From assembly GCF_008704715.1 (NCBI RefSeq), contig NZ_CP023689.1, positions 8,122,001 to 8,186,000 of the forward strand: a DNA stretch of 64,000 bases, in the 5' to 3' direction. The translations under genes were made by a program, and so were the position numbers. Shown one piece after another: positions 51,947 to 60,645 of the stretch. The stretch is from Streptomyces chartreusis. Its GTDB lineage: Bacteria; Actinomycetota; Actinomycetes; Streptomycetales; Streptomycetaceae. Below the pieces are notes generated by a model that worked only from the letters and a program-made list of their open reading frames with translations, was not told where the DNA came from and did not search any database. Numbering within the stretch: the stretch's first letter is position 1; every line of letters begins with the position of its first letter.

Positions 51947-53077
51947 ATGCGTGTCGTCATCGTGACCGAATCCTTTCCCCCCGATGTGAACGGCGTGGCC
52001 CACTGCGCGCTCCAGACCGCCCGACACCTCGTCGATCGCGGTCACGCGCCCCTCGTCGTCGCTCCGGCTCCCGCTCCCGGGAACAAGGCAGCCGCCTCCA
52101 TGGCGCCCTGCCCCGTCGTCCATGTCCCCTCCCTCCCGCTCCCCGGCTATCCCCAGGTCAGGGTCGCGCTCCCCAGCCGGCGCCTCGCCGCCGCGCTGAT
52201 CCAGCACCGGCCCGACGTCGTGCACCTGGCCAGCCCCTTCGTCCTCGGCGTGCGCGGCATGGCCGCCGCCGCCCGGCTCGGCATCCCCGCCGTCGCCGTC
52301 TACCAGACCGACCTGGCCGGATACGCCCGCACCTACATGGGCGCCGGCGAGGCCGCCGCCTGGCGGCGCATACGGTCCGTCCACTCCGCCGCCGACCTCA
52401 CCCTCGTCCCCTCCAGCGCATCCATGAACGACCTGGAGGCCCACGGAGTGCCCCGGCTCAAGCTGTGGGCACGCGGCGTGGACACCGCCCGCTTCCGCCC
52501 CGAGCTCCGCGACGAGAAGCTGCGCCGCGAACTCGCCCCGAACGGCGAGGTCATCGTCGGCTACGTCGGGCGGCTCGCCCCTGAGAAGCACATCGAGCTG
52601 CTGTCCGGCGTGTGCGGCCTGAACGGCGTCAAGGTCGTCATCGTCGGCGACGGGCCGAGCCAGCCCGCGCTCGCCGAGGCGCTGCCCGGCGCGGTCTTCC
52701 TGGGCCGCCGCGGCGGCGACGACCTCGCCCGGATCTTCGCCTCGTTCGACATCTTCGCCCACACGGGGCCCTTCGAGACCTTCTGCCAGACCGTGCAGGA
52801 GGCCATGGCCAGCGGAGTGCCGGTCGTCGCGCCCGCCGCGGGCGGTCCGCTCGACCTGGTCGACCACGGCCGCACCGGCCTGCTGGTGCCGCCGCGGGAC
52901 GCCGACGCCGTACGCGACGCCGTGCGGAGCCTCGTCGCCGACCCGGCGTTGCGGGCCGCTTACGGCGCCGCCGGACACGCCACGGTCGACGGCCGCACCT
53001 GGGCCGCCATCGGCGACCAGCTGATCGGCCACTACGGCGACGTGCTCGCCGCGCGCCGGGCGGTGGTGGCGGCATGA
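51947..53077 (+). CDS. GT4 glycosyltransferase (GDP-mannose-dependent mannosyltransferase type)
   Basis: A 376-residue GT-B enzyme. VVIVTESFPPDVNGVAHCALQTARHL and HLASPFVLGVRGMAAAARLGIPAVAVYQTDLAGYA form the N-domain. The C-domain has YVGRLAPEKHIELL and the EX7E-like FETFCQTVQEAMASGVPVVAPAAGGPLDLVDHG. It resembles the MgtA/PimB-like mannosyltransferases that extend glucuronosyl or phosphatidylinositol glycolipids in actinobacteria. The exact acceptor is unknown. It starts an operon: its stop overlaps the next start (ATGA). Confidence 0.92.
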   Translation: MRVVIVTESFPPDVNGVAHCALQTARHLVDRGHAPLVVAPAPAPGNKAAASMAPCPVVHVPSLPLPGYPQVRVALPSRRLAAALIQHRPDVVHLASPFVLGVRGMAAAARLGIPAVAVYQTDLAGYARTYMGAGEAAAWRRIRSVHSAADLTLVPSSASMNDLEAHGVPRLKLWARGVDTARFRPELRDEKLRRELAPNGEVIVGYVGRLAPEKHIELLSGVCGLNGVKVVIVGDGPSQPALAEALPGAVFLGRRGGDDLARIFASFDIFAHTGPFETFCQTVQEAMASGVPVVAPAAGGPLDLVDHGRTGLLVPPRDADAVRDAVRSLVADPALRAAYGAAGHATVDGRTWAAIGDQLIGHYGDVLAARRAVVAA

Positions 53078-54234
53078 GCGGCCTGCGGATCGTCCGGCTC
53101 GCGAACTTCGTCGCACCCGCCTCCGGGGGGCTGCGCACCGCGCTGCGCGAGCTCGGCAAGGGCTTCAAGCTGGCGGGCCACGACCCCGTCCTGATCGTGC
53201 CCGGTGACAAGTACAGCGACTGCGAGACCGAGCAGGGCCGCGTGATCACCCTGCCCGGTCCGATGCTGCCCGGCACCGGCGGCTACCGCGTGCTCATCGA
53301 CAAGCGGCGGGTCGCGTCCCTCCTGGAGGAACTCGCCCCCGACCGCCTGGAGGTCTCCGACCGCACCACGCTGCGCTGGACCGGCAAGTGGGCCCGCCGC
53401 GCCCGGGTGCCCGCCGTGATGGTCTCCCACGAGACCGCCGACGGCGTGCTGCGGACCTGGGGCCTGTCGGAGACCATGTCCCGGCGGGCCGCCGACCACC
53501 TCAACGTCCGTACCGCCCACACGTACTCGAGGGTCGTGTGCACCACCGAGTTCGCCGAGCGGGAGTTCGTGCGGATCGGCGCCCGCAACGTCGTCCGGGC
53601 CCCGCTGGGCGTCGACCTGATGAACCGGCGCCCCACCCTGCGCGACGCCGCGCTGCGCGCCACCCACGCGCGGGCGGACGAGACGCTGCTGGTGATGTGC
53701 TCCCGGCTCTCCGTGGAGAAGCGGCCCGGCACCGCCCTCGACGCCCTGGAGTCGCTGCGCCGGCGCGGAGTGCGCGCCGTGCTCGTGGTGGCGGGCAACG
53801 GCCCGCTGCGGGCGGGGCTGGAGAAGCGGGCGCAGGAGCGCGACCTGCCGGTCACCTTCCTCGGCCACGTCGCCGACCGCAGTCTGCTGGGCGCGCTCCA
53901 GGCCTCCGCCGACGTGGCCATGGCCCCCGGGCCCGCCGAGACCTTCGGGCTCGCCGCGCTGGAGGCCATGGCCTGCGGCACGCCCGTCGTGGCGAGCGCG
54001 TCGTCCGCGCTGCCGGAGGTGATCGGTTCCGCCGGGGCCACCGCCGCGGACAACGGGGACGCCTTCGCGGACGCCGTCGAGATGATCCTCGACCGTCCCG
54101 AGCGCGAGCGCCGGGAGGCGGCACGAGCGCGTGCGGAGTGCTTCGGCTGGGGCACGGCGGTGGACGCCTTCCTCAACGCGCACGACGCGGCCCTGCCGGC
54201 GCGTCCCTTCGTGCGTGCGGAGGGCGCGGCATGA
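53074..54234 (+). CDS. Second GT4 glycosyltransferase
   Basis: A 386-residue GT-B protein: RLANFVAPASGGLRTALRELGKGFKLAGHD opening, CSRLSVEKRPGTALDAL, and ETFGLAALEAMACGTPVVASASSALPEVIG as the donor-binding motif. A mannosyl- or glycosyltransferase probably acting in sequence with the preceding enzyme. Both upstream and downstream junctions are 4-nt overlaps, so the three proteins are made in equal amounts. It likely builds a lipid-linked glycan at the inner face of the membrane; not proven. Confidence 0.91.
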   Translation: MSGLRIVRLANFVAPASGGLRTALRELGKGFKLAGHDPVLIVPGDKYSDCETEQGRVITLPGPMLPGTGGYRVLIDKRRVASLLEELAPDRLEVSDRTTLRWTGKWARRARVPAVMVSHETADGVLRTWGLSETMSRRAADHLNVRTAHTYSRVVCTTEFAEREFVRIGARNVVRAPLGVDLMNRRPTLRDAALRATHARADETLLVMCSRLSVEKRPGTALDALESLRRRGVRAVLVVAGNGPLRAGLEKRAQERDLPVTFLGHVADRSLLGALQASADVAMAPGPAETFGLAALEAMACGTPVVASASSALPEVIGSAGATAADNGDAFADAVEMILDRPERERREAARARAECFGWGTAVDAFLNAHDAALPARPFVRAEGAA

Positions 54235-55328
54235 GACCGCTCCGTTACGTCGCTCTCGGGGACTCCCTGACCGAGGGGGTGGGCGATCCCGCGGGAAACG
54301 GGTGGCGCGGCTGGGCCGCGCTGCTCGCCGGCGGGCTGTCCGAACCGTCCGCCGAGTTCACCAACCTCGCGGTCAGCGGGGCCCAGACGCGGGACGTGCT
54401 GGAGACCCAACTGCCGGCCGCGCTGGAGCTGCGTCCGGACGTCGCGTCCGTCCTGGTGGGCGTCAACGACACCCTGCGCAGCACCTTCGACATCGAGAAG
54501 ATCGCCCAGCGCCTCGACAAGGTCTACGAGTCCTTCACCCGTCAGGGCACGGCCGTGCTCACCGCCTGCCTTCCCGACCCGGGCACGATGCTGGGTCTGC
54601 CGGGAGTCCTGGGCAATCCGCTGGCCCGCAGGCAGCGAGCCGTCAACACGGTGGTCCACACGCTGTCCGAGCGGTACGGGGCGGTGCATCTGCACGCCGT
54701 CGACGACCCCTGGATCATGGACCGCGCGATGTGGAGCTCGGACCGGCTGCACCCAGGGGAGCGCGGGCACCGGCAGATCGCCCTGCGCTTCCACGCGATG
54801 CTGAGGCACCGGGGCATCGGGACGGAGGCGGCGCCCGCGGCCGAGCCCGAGTTCCCGCCGCCCACCAAGTCGGCGAGCCTGCTGTGGCTGGCGACCGCGG
54901 GTACCGCCTGGGTGATCCGGCGCTGCAACGACCTGCTGCCGCAGCTGGTGCGCCTCGCCGCCGTCGAGATGCGCCACCGCGCGAGGGGCACGAGCGACCG
55001 GCTCGATGTGCGGGCGGCGCTGTCGGTGTCGCGGGCGCTGGCGGCGTTGTCGGCGCCGGGGCCCATGGGGTTGGCCGAGCAGCGGCTGGTGGCGGAGCCT
55101 ATGGGGTTGGCCGAGCAGCGGCTGATGGCGGAGCCTATGGGGTTGGCCGAGCAGCGGCTGGTGACCGAGCCCATGGGGCTGCCCGAGCACCTGCCTCTGC
55201 CGGAGGGGCTGTCCGTGTCCGATCCTCGGCTGGTCCCCGAGCGCCGGCCCGTGTCCGACGGGCTGACCGTGCCCGTGCCCGGACAGCGGTCGGTCCCGGA
55301 ACCGCAGCCCGCACCGGAGGCGGCATAG
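54231..55328 (+). CDS. SGNH/GDSL hydrolase with repeated C-terminal tail
   Basis: A 365-residue protein with an SGNH esterase domain in the first ~200 residues: YVALGDSLTEG (Ser12), LAVSGAQTRD, LVGVNDTLR (Asn) and SSDRLHPGERGH (Asp/His). The remainder is a Pro/Ala-rich tail containing a 12-residue unit, MGLAEQRLVAEP, repeated three to four times (55065-55172). It may deacylate or acylate the glycan made by the two glycosyltransferases. No signal peptide, so cytoplasmic. Confidence 0.9.
   Translation: MRPLRYVALGDSLTEGVGDPAGNGWRGWAALLAGGLSEPSAEFTNLAVSGAQTRDVLETQLPAALELRPDVASVLVGVNDTLRSTFDIEKIAQRLDKVYESFTRQGTAVLTACLPDPGTMLGLPGVLGNPLARRQRAVNTVVHTLSERYGAVHLHAVDDPWIMDRAMWSSDRLHPGERGHRQIALRFHAMLRHRGIGTEAAPAAEPEFPPPTKSASLLWLATAGTAWVIRRCNDLLPQLVRLAAVEMRHRARGTSDRLDVRAALSVSRALAALSAPGPMGLAEQRLVAEPMGLAEQRLMAEPMGLAEQRLVTEPMGLPEHLPLPEGLSVSDPRLVPERRPVSDGLTVPVPGQRSVPEPQPAPEAA
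55065..55172 (+). repeat. 36-bp tandem repeat in the SGNH gene
   Basis: Three near-identical 36-bp units (55065-55100, 55101-55136, 55137-55172) followed by a diverged fourth. They encode the 12-residue MGLAEQRL(V/M)(A/T)EP unit. In-frame length means copy number can vary without breaking the protein. Confidence 0.92.
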
Positions 55329-55362
55329 CGGGGTGCGGGCAGGGAGAGGCGGACCCCGGCCG

Positions 55363-56232
55363 TCAGCGGCGGCGTACGGACACGAACCGGACCGGTGTGC
55401 CCGGTACGGCCTGTGCGGCGGCCGGGAGGTCGGCCGTGCGGACGACGGCGATCACCGGGTAGCCGCCGGTCGTCGGGTGGTCGGCCAGGAACACCACCGG
55501 CCTGCCGTCGGGCGGGACCTGGACCGCGCCCAGGACCACGCCCTCGCTGGGGAGTTCACGCGTGAGCGCCCGTTCCAGGGCGGGCCCCTCGGTGCGCAGC
55601 CCGATGCGGTTGCTGGCGGCTGAGACGCGGTACACGCGGGAGGTGAAGGCGCGCACTGCCGCCTCCGTGAACCAGTCCTCGCGAGGGCCCGGCGTCACGC
55701 GCAGCACCAGCTCGGCCGGGGGCGCCGGCTGCGGGGCGACGTCCACGCGTGCGTGCGGCCGCGTCGGTGAGCCCAGCGGCAGTACCGCGCCGTCCGTGAG
55801 CGGCGGTGGGCCGAGGCCGGACAGCAGGTCGGTGGAGCGGCTGCCGAGGACCGGCTCGACGGCGACCCCGCCGGAGACGCCCACATAGCCGCGTACGCCC
55901 GAAAGGGCCGCGCCGACGTCCAGGAGCGCACCCGCGGGCACGTGCACCGGGGCGCCCCAGGCGACCGGGCGTCCGTCCACCGTGACCCGGCAGGGCGCGC
56001 CGGCGACCGCCACGGTGACCGCCGAACGGGGCCGCAGCGTGCAGCCGTTGAGCGTGGTCTCCAGGACCGCCGCCTCGGGCGGATTGCCGACGAGCCGGTT
56101 GACCAGCGCCGCCGCGGGGGCGTCCAGCGCCCCGGAGCGCGGCACGCCGAGATGGGCGTGCCCCGGACGGCCGAGGTCCTGCACGGTGGTGAGCGCCCCG
56201 GCGCGTACGACGGACAGCGCGTGGTCGCTCAT
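55363..56232 (-). CDS. pxpC: 5-oxoprolinase subunit C (biotin-dependent carboxyltransferase family)
   Basis: A 289-residue protein of the KipA/PxpC (AHS2) family: LSVVRAGALTTVQDLGRPGHAHLGVPRSGALD, VAVAGAPCRVTVDG, VYRVSAASNRIGLRTEGPAL and LADHPTTGGYPVIAVV. With PxpA and PxpB it forms the ATP-dependent 5-oxoprolinase that opens 5-oxoproline to glutamate. It is the last gene of a five-gene operon. Its ATG overlaps the PxpB stop (ATGA). Confidence 0.95.
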   Translation of the reverse strand: MSDHALSVVRAGALTTVQDLGRPGHAHLGVPRSGALDAPAAALVNRLVGNPPEAAVLETTLNGCTLRPRSAVTVAVAGAPCRVTVDGRPVAWGAPVHVPAGALLDVGAALSGVRGYVGVSGGVAVEPVLGSRSTDLLSGLGPPPLTDGAVLPLGSPTRPHARVDVAPQPAPPAELVLRVTPGPREDWFTEAAVRAFTSRVYRVSAASNRIGLRTEGPALERALTRELPSEGVVLGAVQVPPDGRPVVFLADHPTTGGYPVIAVVRTADLPAAAQAVPGTPVRFVSVRRR

Positions 56233-56846
56233 GAGCTCCCCACGGGAACGAAGCGCACGCGCGTGCCCGGCGACAGCAGCGCGGCCGGCACCCGCGTGTG
56301 GTCCCACAGCACGGTGTCGGTGCTGCCGATCAGCTGCCAGCCGCCCGGCGACGAACGCGGGTACACGCCCGTGTACGGCCCCGCGAGCGCCACCGCACCG
56401 GCGGGCACGGACGTGCGCGGAGTGGCCCGGCGCGGCACGTCGTAGCGCTGCGGCAGGCCGGTGAGATAGCCGAAGCCGGGGGCGAAACCGCAGAAGGCGA
56501 CGCTGAATTCGGTGTCCGCGTGGATCCGCGCAACCTCCTCGGGGGACACACCCCAGTGCGCGGCGACGTCGGCGAGGTCCGGGCCGTCGTAGCGCACCGG
56601 CAGTTCGACCGACTCACGCGCGCGTGGGGGAGCGGGCGGTACTTCGGAGGTGGTCAGTTCGGTGGCGAGGCGGGCCGGGTCGGTGAGGCCGTCGAGCAGG
56701 ACCGTCCGGGCCGCGGGGACGATCTCGCGGACCGACAGCGCGCCCTCGGCGCGGCGCCGCAGCAGCTCCGCGTGCAGCGCCCGGGCCTCCTCGCCCGAGG
56801 GCACCTCGACGAGCAGGGCGTCGTCACCGACGGGCAGCACCCTCAT
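56229..56846 (-). CDS. pxpB: 5-oxoprolinase subunit B (KipI-like)
   Basis: A 205-residue AHS1 protein: MRVLPVGDDALLVEV, LPVRYDGPDLADVAAHWGVSPEEVARIH, FCGFAPGFGYLTGLP and TPRTSVPAGAVALAGPYTGVYPRSSPGGWQLIG, all diagnostic for PxpB/KipI. It works with PxpC to activate 5-oxoproline. ATGA overlaps at both ends with pxpA and pxpC show translational coupling. Confidence 0.95.
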   Translation of the reverse strand: MRVLPVGDDALLVEVPSGEEARALHAELLRRRAEGALSVREIVPAARTVLLDGLTDPARLATELTTSEVPPAPPRARESVELPVRYDGPDLADVAAHWGVSPEEVARIHADTEFSVAFCGFAPGFGYLTGLPQRYDVPRRATPRTSVPAGAVALAGPYTGVYPRSSPGGWQLIGSTDTVLWDHTRVPAALLSPGTRVRFVPVGSS

Positions 56847-57601
56847 ACGAAGGCCTCCACCCGGATCCCCGACTCCTCCAGCCGCGCCCGCACCCGGCGG
56901 GCCAGCTCGACGGCGCCGGGGGTGTCCCCGTGCAGGCACAGTGAACGCGCGCGTACCTCCACCGGGACCCCGGACCGGGCGGTGACCGTGCCCGAGCGGG
57001 CCAGGCCCACCGAGCGCTCCACGACGGCCTCGGGGTCGGTGACCACGGCACCGTCCTGGCCGCGCGGCACGAGCGTGCCCCGCTCGGTGTACGCGCGGTC
57101 CGCGAACGCCTCCGTGACCGCCGGGAGCCCGGCCTTGGCGGCCAGCTCCAGCACCCGGGAGCCGGGCAGGCCGAGCACGGGCAGCGTGGCGTCCGCCAGG
57201 AGCACGCCGTCGACGACCGCGCCGGCCTGCTCCTCGTCGTGCACGACGCGGTTGTAGAGCGCGCCGTGCGGCTTGACGTACGACACGCGCGTGCCCGCCG
57301 CTCGCGCGAAGACCTCCAGGGCGCCGATCTGGTAGGCCACTTCGGCCGTCAGCTCGGCGGGCGGCACGTCCATCGCGCGCCGCCCGAACCCCGCCAGGTC
57401 CCGGTAGGAGACCTGGGCGCCGATCCGCACCCCGCGCTCGGCGGCCTGCTCGCACACCCGCCGCATGGTGGCCGCGTCCCCGGCGTGGAAGCCGCAGGCC
57501 ACGTTGGCGCTGGTGACGACGGACAGCAGCCGTTCGTCGTCGGTGAGCTGCCAGCGGCCGAAGCCCTCGCCGAGGTCGGCGTTCAGATCGATCGAGGTCA
57601 T
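56843..57601 (-). CDS. pxpA: 5-oxoprolinase subunit A (LamB/YcsF family)
   Basis: A 252-residue LamB/YcsF protein: IDLNADLGEGFGRWQ, SANVACGFHAGDAATMRRVC, GAQVSYRDLAGFGRRAMDV, VKPHGALYNRVVHDEEQAG and CLHGDTPGAVELARRVR. The metal/substrate-binding carboxylates and histidines (NADLGE, GFHAGD, KPHGALY, HGD) are intact. It is the ring-opening subunit of 5-oxoprolinase. Intracellular 5-oxoproline is a spontaneous damage product of glutamine, so this operon recycles it to glutamate. Confidence 0.96.
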   Translation of the reverse strand: MTSIDLNADLGEGFGRWQLTDDERLLSVVTSANVACGFHAGDAATMRRVCEQAAERGVRIGAQVSYRDLAGFGRRAMDVPPAELTAEVAYQIGALEVFARAAGTRVSYVKPHGALYNRVVHDEEQAGAVVDGVLLADATLPVLGLPGSRVLELAAKAGLPAVTEAFADRAYTERGTLVPRGQDGAVVTDPEAVVERSVGLARSGTVTARSGVPVEVRARSLCLHGDTPGAVELARRVRARLEESGIRVEAFV

Positions 57602-57628
57602 GAGTTCCGTCGTTTCCCCAGTCGGTGG

Positions 57629-58480
57629 TCAGGCGACGATGCGGTACTGCTCGTCGCGGGCATCGGTCAGGAACATCTGGCCCGGTGCGTGGGTGATGGC
57701 GAACGGCGGGCGCGAGGCCATCACGGCGGCCTGCGGGGTCACCCCGCAGGCCCAGAACATCGGGATGTCGTCCGGCTCCGGGACCACCGGGTCGCCGAAG
57801 TCGGGCCCGCCGAGGTCCGCGATGCCGAGCGCCGAGGGATCGCCGCAGTGCACGGGGCCGCCGTGCACCGCGGGCAGGAGACCCGTCTCGCGCAGGGCCG
57901 CCGCCACGTGCTGCGGCGGCACCGGGCGCATGGACACCACCATCGGGCCGTGCAGCCGTCCCGCCGGCCGGCACTGCCGACTGGTCACGTACATCGGGAC
58001 GTTGCGGCCCTGCTCGACATGGCGGATGGGGACGCCCGCCCCGGCCAGCGCCGACTCGAAGGTGAAGCTGCACCCGATCAGGAACGACACCAGATCGCCC
58101 CGCCAGTGCGCCCGCACGTCCGTCGGCTCGTCCACCAACTCGCCGTCCCGCCACACCCGGTAACGCGGCAGATCGGTGCGCAGGTCGGCGCCGTTCGCGA
58201 GGACGGTCGTCCAGGAACCGGCGTCGGTGACGTCGAGCACCGGGCAGGGCTTGGGGTTGCGCTGGCAGAACAGCAGCATGTCGTACGCCCAGTCGGCGGG
58301 CACCGAGATCAGATTGACCTGGGTGTGCCCCGCCGCGACCCCGGCCGTGGGGCCCGCGAGCCCGTCCCGGAAGCGTGCGCGGGCGGTCGCGGGGCTCCAC
58401 GCGTGCGCGTGCTCGTCGACAGCGGTGACGGGCTGGTCCGCCGTGCCGACGGTGAGCGGACGGTCCTCCGTGCGGTTCAC
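57629..58480 (-). CDS. Putative hydro-lyase / D-glutamate cyclase-like (DUF1445)
   Basis: A 283-residue member of the DUF1445 (putative hydro-lyase, UPF0317) family: RARFRDGLAGPTAGVAAGHTQVNLISVP, FCQRNPKPCPVLDVTD, LVSFLIGCSFTFESAL, MVVSMRPVPPQHVAAAL and FWACGVTPQAAVMASRPPFAITHAPG. The mitochondrial homologue converts D-glutamate to 5-oxo-D-proline, which fits the oxoprolinase operon. It starts inside the transporter stop (ATGA) and lies 27 bp upstream of pxpA. Confidence 0.93.
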   Translation of the reverse strand: MNRTEDRPLTVGTADQPVTAVDEHAHAWSPATARARFRDGLAGPTAGVAAGHTQVNLISVPADWAYDMLLFCQRNPKPCPVLDVTDAGSWTTVLANGADLRTDLPRYRVWRDGELVDEPTDVRAHWRGDLVSFLIGCSFTFESALAGAGVPIRHVEQGRNVPMYVTSRQCRPAGRLHGPMVVSMRPVPPQHVAAALRETGLLPAVHGGPVHCGDPSALGIADLGGPDFGDPVVPEPDDIPMFWACGVTPQAAVMASRPPFAITHAPGQMFLTDARDEQYRIVA

Positions 58481-59769
58481 GCCAGCTCCTTCCCGCGCGT
58501 CTCCGGCAGTCCGAGCAGAGCCAGCGCCGCGATGCCGTAGCCGATCGCGCCGAAGACCAGCGCACCGCCCACTCCCCAGCTGTCGGCGAGAAAGCCGACC
58601 GTGGTGGGGAAGACGGCGCCCACCGCGCGGCCGGTGTTGTACGTGAAGCCCTGCCCCGTGCCGCGCACCGCCGTCGGGTACAGCTCGCTCAGGTACGAGC
58701 CGAAGCCGCTGAAGATCGCCGACATGCAGAACCCGAGCGGGAAACCGAGTATCAGGAGCAGGGTGTTGGCGCCGCTCGGGATGTTCGCGTACGCCAGGAT
58801 GCAGACCGCGGACAGCAGCGCGAAGAGCCAGATGTTGCGCCGGCGGCCCAGCCGGTCGGTGAGGTAACCGCCGGTCAGATAGCCGAGGAAGGCGCCCGAG
58901 ATCAGGAACGTCAGATAGCCGCCGGTGCCGACGACCGACAGCTCGCGCTCGGTCTTCAGATAGGTCGGCACCCAGGTCGCCAGGGTGTAGTAGCCGCCCT
59001 GCACACCGGTCGAGAGCAGCCCCGCGAAGATCGTCGTACGCAGCAGACCGGGCTTGAAGATCGCCGTGAAGTTGCCCTTGTCGGTGCTCCGTTCACGCAC
59101 GGCCACGGCCTCGGGGGCGTCGTGCACCCGGCGCCGCATCCAGATGACGAGCAGCGCGGGGAGGGCGCCGGTCCAGAACATCACGCGCCAGGCCAGGTCG
59201 TCGTCGGCGAAGGTGAAGACGACGGTGTACATGATCGCGGCCAGCGCCCAGCCGACGGCCCACGAGCTCTGGATCGCGCCGAGGGTGCGGCCGCGGTGCT
59301 TGGCGCTCGCGTACTCGGCGACCAGGATCGCGCCGACCGCCCACTCGCCTCCGAAACCGAGGCCCTGGAGGGCCCGGAAGACCAGCAGGGTCTCGTAGTT
59401 GGGTGCGAAACCGCAGGCGACGGTGAAGACCGCGTAGGTGATCACGGTGATCATCAGCGCCTTGACCCGGCCGATCCGGTCGGCCAGCACCCCGGCGAGG
59501 GCACCGCCGATCGCGGAGACGACGAGCGTGACCGTGGTGAAGAGACCGGTCTGGCCGCTGTCCAGGCCGAAGTACGCCGCCAGCGCCACCATGCTCAGCG
59601 GCAGCGTGAAGTAGTCGTAGGAATCCAGGGCATACCCGCCGAAAGCGCCTGCGAAGGCGCGGCGGCCGCGCGGCCCGAGAGCGCGCAGCCAGCCGAACGC
59701 GCCGTCGTCGTCGGCGCGTTCGGCAGCGGTGGGGTGGGTCAGGGCCTGCGGTGGAGGGGTCGTGCTCAT
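58477..59769 (-). CDS. MFS transporter of the 5-oxoproline operon
   Basis: A 430-residue MFS protein of the metabolite:H+ symporter type (GYALDSYDYFTLPLSMVALAAYFGL; motif A ADRIGRVKALM; FRALQGLGFGGEWAVGAILVAEY, the MHS/sugar-symporter signature; AVRGTGQGFTYNTGRAVGA). It is the first gene of the operon and probably imports 5-oxoproline or a related acid. The ATG at 59769 has GAGGTGCCC upstream. A 19-bp palindrome 68-86 bp upstream is the likely operator. Confidence 0.91.
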   Translation of the reverse strand: MSTTPPPQALTHPTAAERADDDGAFGWLRALGPRGRRAFAGAFGGYALDSYDYFTLPLSMVALAAYFGLDSGQTGLFTTVTLVVSAIGGALAGVLADRIGRVKALMITVITYAVFTVACGFAPNYETLLVFRALQGLGFGGEWAVGAILVAEYASAKHRGRTLGAIQSSWAVGWALAAIMYTVVFTFADDDLAWRVMFWTGALPALLVIWMRRRVHDAPEAVAVRERSTDKGNFTAIFKPGLLRTTIFAGLLSTGVQGGYYTLATWVPTYLKTERELSVVGTGGYLTFLISGAFLGYLTGGYLTDRLGRRRNIWLFALLSAVCILAYANIPSGANTLLLILGFPLGFCMSAIFSGFGSYLSELYPTAVRGTGQGFTYNTGRAVGAVFPTTVGFLADSWGVGGALVFGAIGYGIAALALLGLPETRGKELA

Positions 59770-59836
59770 GGGCACCTCGCAGAGAGGGGACGGAGGGTGC
59801 ATGGGGGGTGAGCCGTGCCGGTGCGAAGTACCGTAG

Positions 59837-59855
59837 GGGATTGTTCAACGATCCC
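59837..59855. promoter_or_regulatory. GntR/FadR-type operator in the pxp divergon
   Basis: GGGATTGTTCAACGATCCC is a near-perfect 19-bp palindrome (5-bp perfect ends, TTGTTCAACGA core). It sits between the divergent MFS start (59769) and GntR start (59904). The core fits the TNGTNNNACNA consensus of FadR-subfamily operators. Confidence 0.75.
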
Positions 59856-59903
59856 TCAATACCCATGTTGGTTCGTTCTTCTGGTCTGCGATTGAATTCC
59901 GGC

Positions 59904-60599
59904 ATGGATGAGCACCTGACCTCACTGTCCGAGGACCGCGCGCTCCTTGGCCGTACGAGCACCGCGGAGCGGGTCTCCGACATCCTCAGGAGCCGTATCG
60001 CCGAAGGGTTCTTCCCACCCGGCACCCGGCTGTCGGAGGACAGCATCGGCGGCGCGCTCGGCGTCTCCCGCAACACCCTGCGCGAGGCGTTCCGGCTGCT
60101 CACCCATGAACGGCTGCTCGTGCACGAGCTGAACCGCGGGGTCTTCGTCCGCGTCCTGACCGTCGAGGACGTCGAGGACATCTACCGCACCCGCGGCCTT
60201 GTCGAGTGCGCCGTCGTACGGGGTCTCGGCGCACCCCCGCACCACCTGGACGCCCTGTCCGAGGCCGTCGAGGAGGGGCAGCGCGCGGCGCGCGAAGGTG
60301 ACTGGAAATCGGTGGGTACCGCCAACATCCACTTCCACCGCGAACTGGTCGCCCTCGCCGGCAGCGCCCGCACCGACGAGCTGATGCGCAGCGTCTTCGC
60401 CGAGCTGCGGCTCGCCTTCCACGTCGTGGACGACCCGAAGCGCCTGCACGAGCCCTACCTCGCACGCAACCGGCAGATCCTCCAGGCCCTTCAGGAGGGC
60501 GACAAGAACGAGGCCGAGAAGCTGCTCGCGGTCTATCTGCAGGACTCGTTGGGACGGGTCGTGGAGGTCTACCGACGCAGGGTGTCGAGCGCCTCGTAA
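59904..60599 (+). CDS. GntR-family regulator, FadR/FCD type
   Basis: A 231-residue regulator: winged helix at about residues 18-82 (ERVSDILRSRIAEGFFPPGTRLSEDSIGGALGVSRNTLREAFRLLTHERLLVH) and an all-helical FCD effector domain with metal-binding histidines/aspartate (ANIHFHRELVALAGS). It is divergent from the five-gene pxp operon across a 19-bp operator, so it should repress that operon and itself, with an organic acid such as 5-oxoproline as inducer (inferred). A dispersed repeat follows the stop codon. Confidence 0.92.
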   Translation: MDEHLTSLSEDRALLGRTSTAERVSDILRSRIAEGFFPPGTRLSEDSIGGALGVSRNTLREAFRLLTHERLLVHELNRGVFVRVLTVEDVEDIYRTRGLVECAVVRGLGAPPHHLDALSEAVEEGQRAAREGDWKSVGTANIHFHRELVALAGSARTDELMRSVFAELRLAFHVVDDPKRLHEPYLARNRQILQALQEGDKNEAEKLLAVYLQDSLGRVVEVYRRRVSSAS

Positions 60600-60645
60600 G
60601 GGGCGCGGGGAACTGCGCGAGCAACCACGGCCGCCCCGCACACGA
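60599..60645. repeat. Dispersed Streptomyces intergenic repeat (copy 2)
   Basis: GGGGCGCGGGGAACTGCGCG begins here, then AGCAACCACGGCCGCCCC, right at the stop of the GntR gene. It shares its core with the copy at 38253-38298. The element is widespread between Streptomyces genes and may fold as a hairpin, perhaps ending the GntR transcript. Confidence 0.65.
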
